Shown: positions 59,829-64,000 of the stretch, piece after piece
How the letters are laid out: each line of letters starts with the position of its first letter
How positions within the stretch are numbered: position 1 is the first letter of the stretch
Made by a program: the position numbers and the translations under genes
The notes under the pieces: model-generated
What the model was told of the DNA's origin: nothing
Seen by the model: only the letters and a program-made list of their open reading frames with translations
Databases searched by the model: none
Source: Fundicoccus_A sp052115865
GTDB taxonomy: Bacteria > Bacillota > Bacilli > Lactobacillales > Aerococcaceae
Length of the DNA stretch: 64,000 bases
Assembly (NCBI RefSeq): GCF_052115865.1
Contig: NZ_JBQKME010000001.1
Coordinates: 1 to 64,000, forward strand
Direction: 5' to 3'

Positions 59829-61556
59829 TTATTGGTTTGAATCAGTGCTGTCAATCAGTTTATTTTTATTATAATCACGATAGATTCCTGGCGAAATACC
59901 CACAATGCCTTTGAAAAATCGATTAAAATTTTGCGGTTGTGTGTAGCCGATTTCATTTGATATTTCAAAAATTTTTAAATTAGTATGCTCTAACAAATAA
60001 AGACATTTATCAATGCGTACTTTATTCAAGTATTCAGTAAAAGGAATCCCCATTTCGCTACTGAATACATTACTTAAATAATTTGGGCTATAATTTAATT
60101 TTTGAGCAACCCATTCCAAGGTTATATCTAGATTATAATGATTTTGAATCAGTTCAATCATCGCTTTTGAAATCTGCTTGGATTCTTTTTTGGTAGTATT
60201 CTGATTACCTTCATAAATAGGCAATAAGAAATGTTGAACAAGAAAGGTTTTGATATAAAAATATTTCGGAAAACGAATGAGGTTTTTCAAAATATTTTCC
60301 CGATTTTTAAAGATAAATTCAAACTCTGTGTCGTCGTTCTGTTCATATGTTAAAATAAGTAAAGTATTAACTAATTGAACAACACTAACCTCTAACATGC
60401 CAATCAGTGAAGGATCTGAATGGAAGTGTTCAAAAAATGCATCTAAGTGATGGGTTGCTGTTTCTAAAGTATCAAAATGTAATGCCTGAATGAGTTGATA
60501 TTCAATCGGTTTAGGATAGGCGACAGACAGAGACAATGAATCGGAAGGGCTAACATTGTTATATGTTAGAATGGTCGCTTTATTAGAATCCTCAAGCTTT
60601 TGTAAAGCTATTTGCGCTTCTTCAAAGGCAAGATGACTGTTAGTTAACTCTTGAAAAACATGACTTAATCCAAAATAAATATCTTGATTAAAGTGTGATA
60701 TAAAGTGCTTTTGAATAGATTTAGCAATTTCGATAACTGTTTGTTCAATTTCAATATTAGAATGGCTATCTTTAAAAGGCAAAATAACAAGCTGTTGATT
60801 ATGATTTACAGTAATAGGTTTTAAATTGAAAGAAGTTTCAATCATATTGCTTATCAATTGATGCGCTTCTGATACTTGAGAATCAATAAGAGTAGGTTGG
60901 ATTTGTGATAAGAGAATGATATAGCGTGATTGGTCATTGAATGAGTCATTTAATTGTAGTTGCTTAATGTAACTAGGGAGTTCAGAGTAAATAATATTAC
61001 CTTCAATGAGTGAGAGTATAAAACGTTGATAAGAGATTGTTTCATCTTGTAGCGGCTCAGATTGTGGATGGGAAAATAATAATACCATATCGGATGAATA
61101 ATAACCATTATCCACAACTAATGAAAGGGCTTCAATTTGTTTGCTTAAAAAGAACTTGTAATAAAAAATCAATAAAAGGATGCAACTAACAAAACTGATG
61201 AGTATGTGAATAATAGGTTTCGTGGGTAATTTTAAGCGAGAGAAAAAACGTTGAAAAGGAACAACTGAGTCAGGTTTAGAAACAGCTGCAAGATAATTAT
61301 GAATAAGCTTTTTGACTTTCCTAGGATGAATTGAGTAAAAAAATGGATCAGGATCTTCTTTAGCTTTAATAACAGCTTGATAAGAGACGTTGTTACTTTC
61401 AATGGAGAGTGGAGTCATTATCTGTTGGCTAGGAAGTAGGCTATATGACTTGATTACCGGATGGTGATAATTAAATTTAAGTAGAAATACAATGACAACG
61501 ATACTGTTTAAACATAAAAGAAAAATTATTTTTTGAAATAAGGTTTGATATCTCAA
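59829..61556 (-). CDS. Membrane-bound AraC-family transcriptional regulator
   Basis: 575 residues. The start is TTG 61556 with AGGAGG 7 bases upstream. A helix at about residues 9-27, a short extracytoplasmic part (about 30-110), a second helix at 112-133, a cytoplasmic middle region, and a C-terminal AraC double helix-turn-helix (VAQKLNYSPNYLSNVFSSEMG and ISNEIGYTQPQNFNRFFKG). It is smaller than the regulator at 8514-10817, having a much shorter outer domain. Position next to the transport locus suggests it controls that locus or GH51 copy B. The 277-base gap to the next gene shows no clear operator. Confidence 0.88.
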   Translation of the reverse strand: MRYQTLFQKIIFLLCLNSIVVIVFLLKFNYHHPVIKSYSLLPSQQIMTPLSIESNNVSYQAVIKAKEDPDPFFYSIHPRKVKKLIHNYLAAVSKPDSVVPFQRFFSRLKLPTKPIIHILISFVSCILLLIFYYKFFLSKQIEALSLVVDNGYYSSDMVLLFSHPQSEPLQDETISYQRFILSLIEGNIIYSELPSYIKQLQLNDSFNDQSRYIILLSQIQPTLIDSQVSEAHQLISNMIETSFNLKPITVNHNQQLVILPFKDSHSNIEIEQTVIEIAKSIQKHFISHFNQDIYFGLSHVFQELTNSHLAFEEAQIALQKLEDSNKATILTYNNVSPSDSLSLSVAYPKPIEYQLIQALHFDTLETATHHLDAFFEHFHSDPSLIGMLEVSVVQLVNTLLILTYEQNDDTEFEFIFKNRENILKNLIRFPKYFYIKTFLVQHFLLPIYEGNQNTTKKESKQISKAMIELIQNHYNLDITLEWVAQKLNYSPNYLSNVFSSEMGIPFTEYLNKVRIDKCLYLLEHTNLKIFEISNEIGYTQPQNFNRFFKGIVGISPGIYRDYNKNKLIDSTDSNQ

Positions 61557-61833
61557 TTAGACACCTCCTAAGATAATAATCACAGCAGTAATAGTATAAC
61601 ATAAAATTTATTTATGAATTATAAGATAATCATCTATTTTGAAAATAATTATTAATATTTTTGTGTTTAAAATATTGAGACAGCTAATTCTATTTGTTGT
61701 GTAAACGATAATGATGTGTAGCTTTGTTTTGCTTGGATTAAATTGCATACTTAATATAATTTGGTATCATTTTTTAATAACAATAAAAAACATTTATAAC
61801 AAGAATCGTTATAAACTAAAAGAGGATGAGATA

Positions 61834-62955
61834 ATGGTGATATATCGTAATGGATTAACAACTGAACGATTTGAAATAGTAGCATTAGCGAATAACGTTT
61901 TTAATATGGATGCGGGTCAGCTAATCCCAAAAGTTTATGCTGGTCAGTTTCCGGCTGAAGATATAACAAAAGTTGCAGTAACAGAGTCGAATCAAATCGT
62001 TGCCCAAGTAGCAGTCTTACCTCAAGTGTTGCACATTAAGGATAAATCATTGCCAGTGAACTATGTAGGAACAGTTTCGGTTCATCCAGATTATCGCGGT
62101 CAAAATCATATGAAGCACTTAATGCAAAATTGGTTAAATGAAATGGCCGAACATGATGTGATGAGTGTTTTAAGCGGCCAAAGACAGCGTTACGAATACT
62201 TTGGTTATACCGTAGCTGGGATGGAATATACATTTAACATCAATCATTCAAATATACGGCATGCGTTGAAAAATGTGGATGAACTTGATTTTAGTTTTAA
62301 AAAACTCGAAAGTGATAGTAAGTATTTAAAGAATATTGCCCAAGCGGTTCAAGAAAGAGATATTTATATAGAAAGAAAAGAAGCGGATTTGTTTGCAATT
62401 TTACATACATTTGACTTGATAGCTTATAATATTTTCTTGGATGGAAATTGGGCAGGCTATTTTTTAGCGAACGATGAATTGACTGCTGTAAATGAACTAT
62501 ATTTAGATGACGAAGAAAAATTTTTGTCGTTTTTAAAATATTTTATGAATCAAGCAAGTGAAAAAGGCGAAGTAGAAATCGTCACAGCCGCTTACGAAAT
62601 TGGTCGTATGCATGCATTGGCTCAAGTTGCTGAAAATTATAGTATTCGGCAAAACGTGAACATTAATATACTGCAGTTTAGAGCCGTTATTCATGCTTAT
62701 CTATCCTATAAACATGCAATGGTTGGTTTAAGCGAAGGGAGATTTTCTGCTTACTTCGATGGTCAGCCGCTGACAATTGAAATGAAGGATAAGCGCTTGA
62801 GTGTGAAGTCAACCGCTGACGATGATGCGCCGCGATTGGGTAAACTGGAGGCTCAAGCCTTAATTTTAACCCCTTTTGCTAATTTAAATAAATATCACAT
62901 TCCAAGAGATTGGTTTCCTTTACCTATATTTTGGCATACTGCTGACAAGTTTTAA
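61834..62955 (+). CDS. GNAT-family N-acetyltransferase (Eis-like)
   Basis: 373 residues. ATG 61834 is chosen because AGAGGA is 8 bases upstream; the frame is open back to 61711 but that extension is hydrophobic and has no ribosome-binding site. The acetyl-CoA-binding motif VSVHPDYRGQNHMKHLM is near residues 83-99, with a second GNAT half and a sterol-carrier-like C-terminal domain, the layout of Eis proteins. Substrate unknown. It probably marks the end of the pectin island. Confidence 0.82.
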   Translation: MVIYRNGLTTERFEIVALANNVFNMDAGQLIPKVYAGQFPAEDITKVAVTESNQIVAQVAVLPQVLHIKDKSLPVNYVGTVSVHPDYRGQNHMKHLMQNWLNEMAEHDVMSVLSGQRQRYEYFGYTVAGMEYTFNINHSNIRHALKNVDELDFSFKKLESDSKYLKNIAQAVQERDIYIERKEADLFAILHTFDLIAYNIFLDGNWAGYFLANDELTAVNELYLDDEEKFLSFLKYFMNQASEKGEVEIVTAAYEIGRMHALAQVAENYSIRQNVNINILQFRAVIHAYLSYKHAMVGLSEGRFSAYFDGQPLTIEMKDKRLSVKSTADDDAPRLGKLEAQALILTPFANLNKYHIPRDWFPLPIFWHTADKF

Positions 62956-62981
62956 GTTTCGATCATGAAAGAGGTGGTATA

Positions 62982-63635
62982 ATGGATAAACAAGTGATTG
63001 ATCCCGAAGGAGTATATCGTTTATTACTCGATACCTATGGATTAAGTGGGAAATGGGAGGCTGAGACAAAATGGGAAATTGCCCTAGGTGCTTTCCTCGT
63101 TCAAAATACAACCTGGCATAATACACAAATATCCATTAAAAAATTAGGTGAAGTCACTGGGTTAGATCCCATTGTCATTAGCGAATTAACAGCGGAAGAA
63201 TTGGTCCCTCTCATTTATTCAAGTGGTTTCCATTCCAGTAAATCACGTTTAATTTTTGAATGGTTCCAATGGATGAAAAGTTATCAATTTGATGAATTAG
63301 CGATTTTGCATGATTATCCAGATGAAGAAGGCTTACGTAAGCGTCTCTTACAATTTAAGGGTATTGGGAATGAAACAGCGGATGTTTTGTTGCTATATAT
63401 CTTTGACCAAGCTGTATTTGTCGCGGATAATTATGCTCGGAAGTTATTTACTGGTTTTGGGCTGGCCGAAGCTGCTGACTATATGTCTTTGAAGCGATAT
63501 GTTGAGGAGCGAACGCAATTAAGTTTGGAAGAATGGCAGGATTTCAGAGGGCAGATATTGAATTTTGGAAAGGTGTTTTTAAGAGGTAAAGGACCGCATG
63601 AGCATGAGTTGTTTGAGGGGTATGTGGTACAGTAA
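62982..63635 (+). CDS. Endonuclease III-like DNA glycosylase (MagIII/HP0602 type)
   Basis: 217 residues with a helix-hairpin-helix-GPD fold: LLQFKGIGNETADVLLLYIF near 116-135 and the catalytic Asp in FVADNYARKLF near 147. The lysine that bifunctional endonuclease III enzymes carry in the hairpin is absent (GIGNETA), and the C-terminal four-cysteine iron-sulphur loop is missing, both as in monofunctional 3-methyladenine glycosylases of the MagIII group. It starts 26 bases after the acetyltransferase gene, so they may be co-transcribed. Ends at a strong terminator. Confidence 0.88.
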   Translation: MDKQVIDPEGVYRLLLDTYGLSGKWEAETKWEIALGAFLVQNTTWHNTQISIKKLGEVTGLDPIVISELTAEELVPLIYSSGFHSSKSRLIFEWFQWMKSYQFDELAILHDYPDEEGLRKRLLQFKGIGNETADVLLLYIFDQAVFVADNYARKLFTGFGLAEAADYMSLKRYVEERTQLSLEEWQDFRGQILNFGKVFLRGKGPHEHELFEGYVVQ

Positions 63636-63671
63636 GATTACAAAAAGATAATTCTATATCTATTCTTTATC

Positions 63672-63719
63672 TATCAAAAAAGGTTGGTGACAAAATTATG
63701 TCACCAACCTTTTTTGATA
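63672..63719. terminator. Strong bidirectional terminator
   Basis: A perfect 21-bp stem (63672-63692 with 63699-63719) and 6-base loop. A-run on the left and T-run on the right, serving both the glycosylase and the leftward DUF624 gene. Confidence 0.95.
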
Positions 63720-63734
63720 TGTGTACTTAAAAAT

Positions 63735-64000
63735 TTAAGAGGGGATATATTGATTAAAAATTTTTAAGAAAAAATAAGCAGATATTCCAAAAAGCAGAGA
63801 AAAGTTAATTAGTAACCAAAAAAGCCCATATCCAATAATTACAGGATATTCATAACTTATTATGATCCACAAAAATTGGATTAATGCAACGATAATCGTA
63901 AAATGCAAATGCCTAATGGGCATGAGTAAGGAATTTGTTAACAATTGTTTGAATGAATTTTCAAATCTTGCTAAGAGAGGAAAAAAATATAGTTGCATTA
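63735..64000 (-). CDS. DUF624/YesL-like membrane protein, C-terminal part (5' end outside window)
   Basis: The visible 88 residues include LYFFPLLARFENSFKQLL near the start, a DUF624-like motif, then two membrane helices (about residues 32-50 and 52-75). The ATG at 63998 is probably internal, since this motif normally lies in the second half of a protein of about 200 residues. DUF624 genes accompany pectin-oligosaccharide importers, so another such transporter may begin just to the right of this window. Confidence 0.65.
   Translation of the reverse strand, partial: MQLYFFPLLARFENSFKQLLTNSLLMPIRHLHFTIIVALIQFLWIIISYEYPVIIGYGLFWLLINFSLLFGISAYFFLKIFNQYIPS

Noticed and set aside
61711..61833. Hydrophobic N-terminal extension of the GNAT acetyltransferase, which could be taken as a membrane anchor.
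   Set aside because: No ribosome-binding site for it, and AGAGGA before ATG 61834 gives a standard Eis-like protein.

Overview
The window comes from a low-GC Gram-positive bacterium, most likely a member of the Lactobacillales. I infer this from the A+T-rich sequence, strong AGGAGG ribosome-binding sites, several TTG/GTG starts, CcpA-type cre-like sites, an AraR-type GntR-LacI regulator and Bacillus/Lactobacillus-style ara genes. I cannot name the genus. Almost the whole window is one carbohydrate-utilisation island for pectin: rhamnogalacturonan-I backbone, homogalacturonan, and arabinan/arabinogalactan side chains. I saw no tRNA, rRNA or CRISPR array.

Layout. (1) 1-1200: the end of an IS30-family element that has cut off the 3' part of an AraC-type membrane regulator gene. 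(2) 1.4-12.3 kb: a relative of the B. subtilis yte/ytc/ytd rhamnogalacturonan cluster, with an esterase, a CUT1 ABC importer (one permease divergent; the other permease, a YesL-like DUF624 protein and a binding protein together), a GH105 unsaturated rhamnogalacturonyl hydrolase, a small membrane protein, a membrane-bound AraC regulator and a Gfo/Idh/MocA oxidoreductase. (3) 12.3-22.1 kb: GH43, GH105, GH28, pectin methylesterase (CE8), rhamnogalacturonan acetylesterase-like CE12, tagaturonate epimerase UxaE, uronate isomerase UxaC and a TIM-barrel sugar isomerase-like protein. (4) 22.2-25.1 kb: AraR, a thioesterase, a NERD nuclease-like protein and a 41-bp palindromic tandem repeat. (5) 25.1-39 kb: araB-araD-araA and a run of arabinose/galactose-releasing hydrolases (GH127/146, GH43, two GH51, GH27, GH31). 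(6) 39.3-45 kb: two more GH43 enzymes, an ArsR-type regulator and a GH2 enzyme. (7) 45-57.7 kb: a large and unusual transport locus with a 967-residue binding protein fused to beta-sandwich modules, two permeases, an NHL-TPR-Yip1 membrane protein, a DUF5696 protein, two more permeases and a second binding protein. (8) 57.7-59.7 kb: a deleted copy of that binding-protein gene and a near-identical second copy of a GH51 gene. (9) 59.8-64 kb: another AraC membrane regulator, then a GNAT acetyltransferase, an endonuclease III-like glycosylase and the edge of a DUF624 gene.

How it fits together. Most hydrolases and esterases have no signal peptide, including the polygalacturonase and the pectin methylesterase, whereas two GH43 enzymes begin with export-signal-like segments. 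This implies limited trimming outside, uptake of sizeable oligosaccharides by at least two ABC systems, and completion of digestion in the cytoplasm. Arabinose goes through AraA-AraB-AraD to xylulose 5-phosphate. Galacturonate goes through UxaC and UxaE to fructuronate; the next steps (mannonate and KDG) are not in this window. No ABC ATPase gene is present, so a shared MsmX-type ATPase encoded elsewhere is presumed. Control appears layered: AraR boxes sit in the ara promoter and upstream of araR itself, cre-like sites lie before four transcription units, and three membrane AraC-type sensors (one broken) plus an ArsR-type protein are present.
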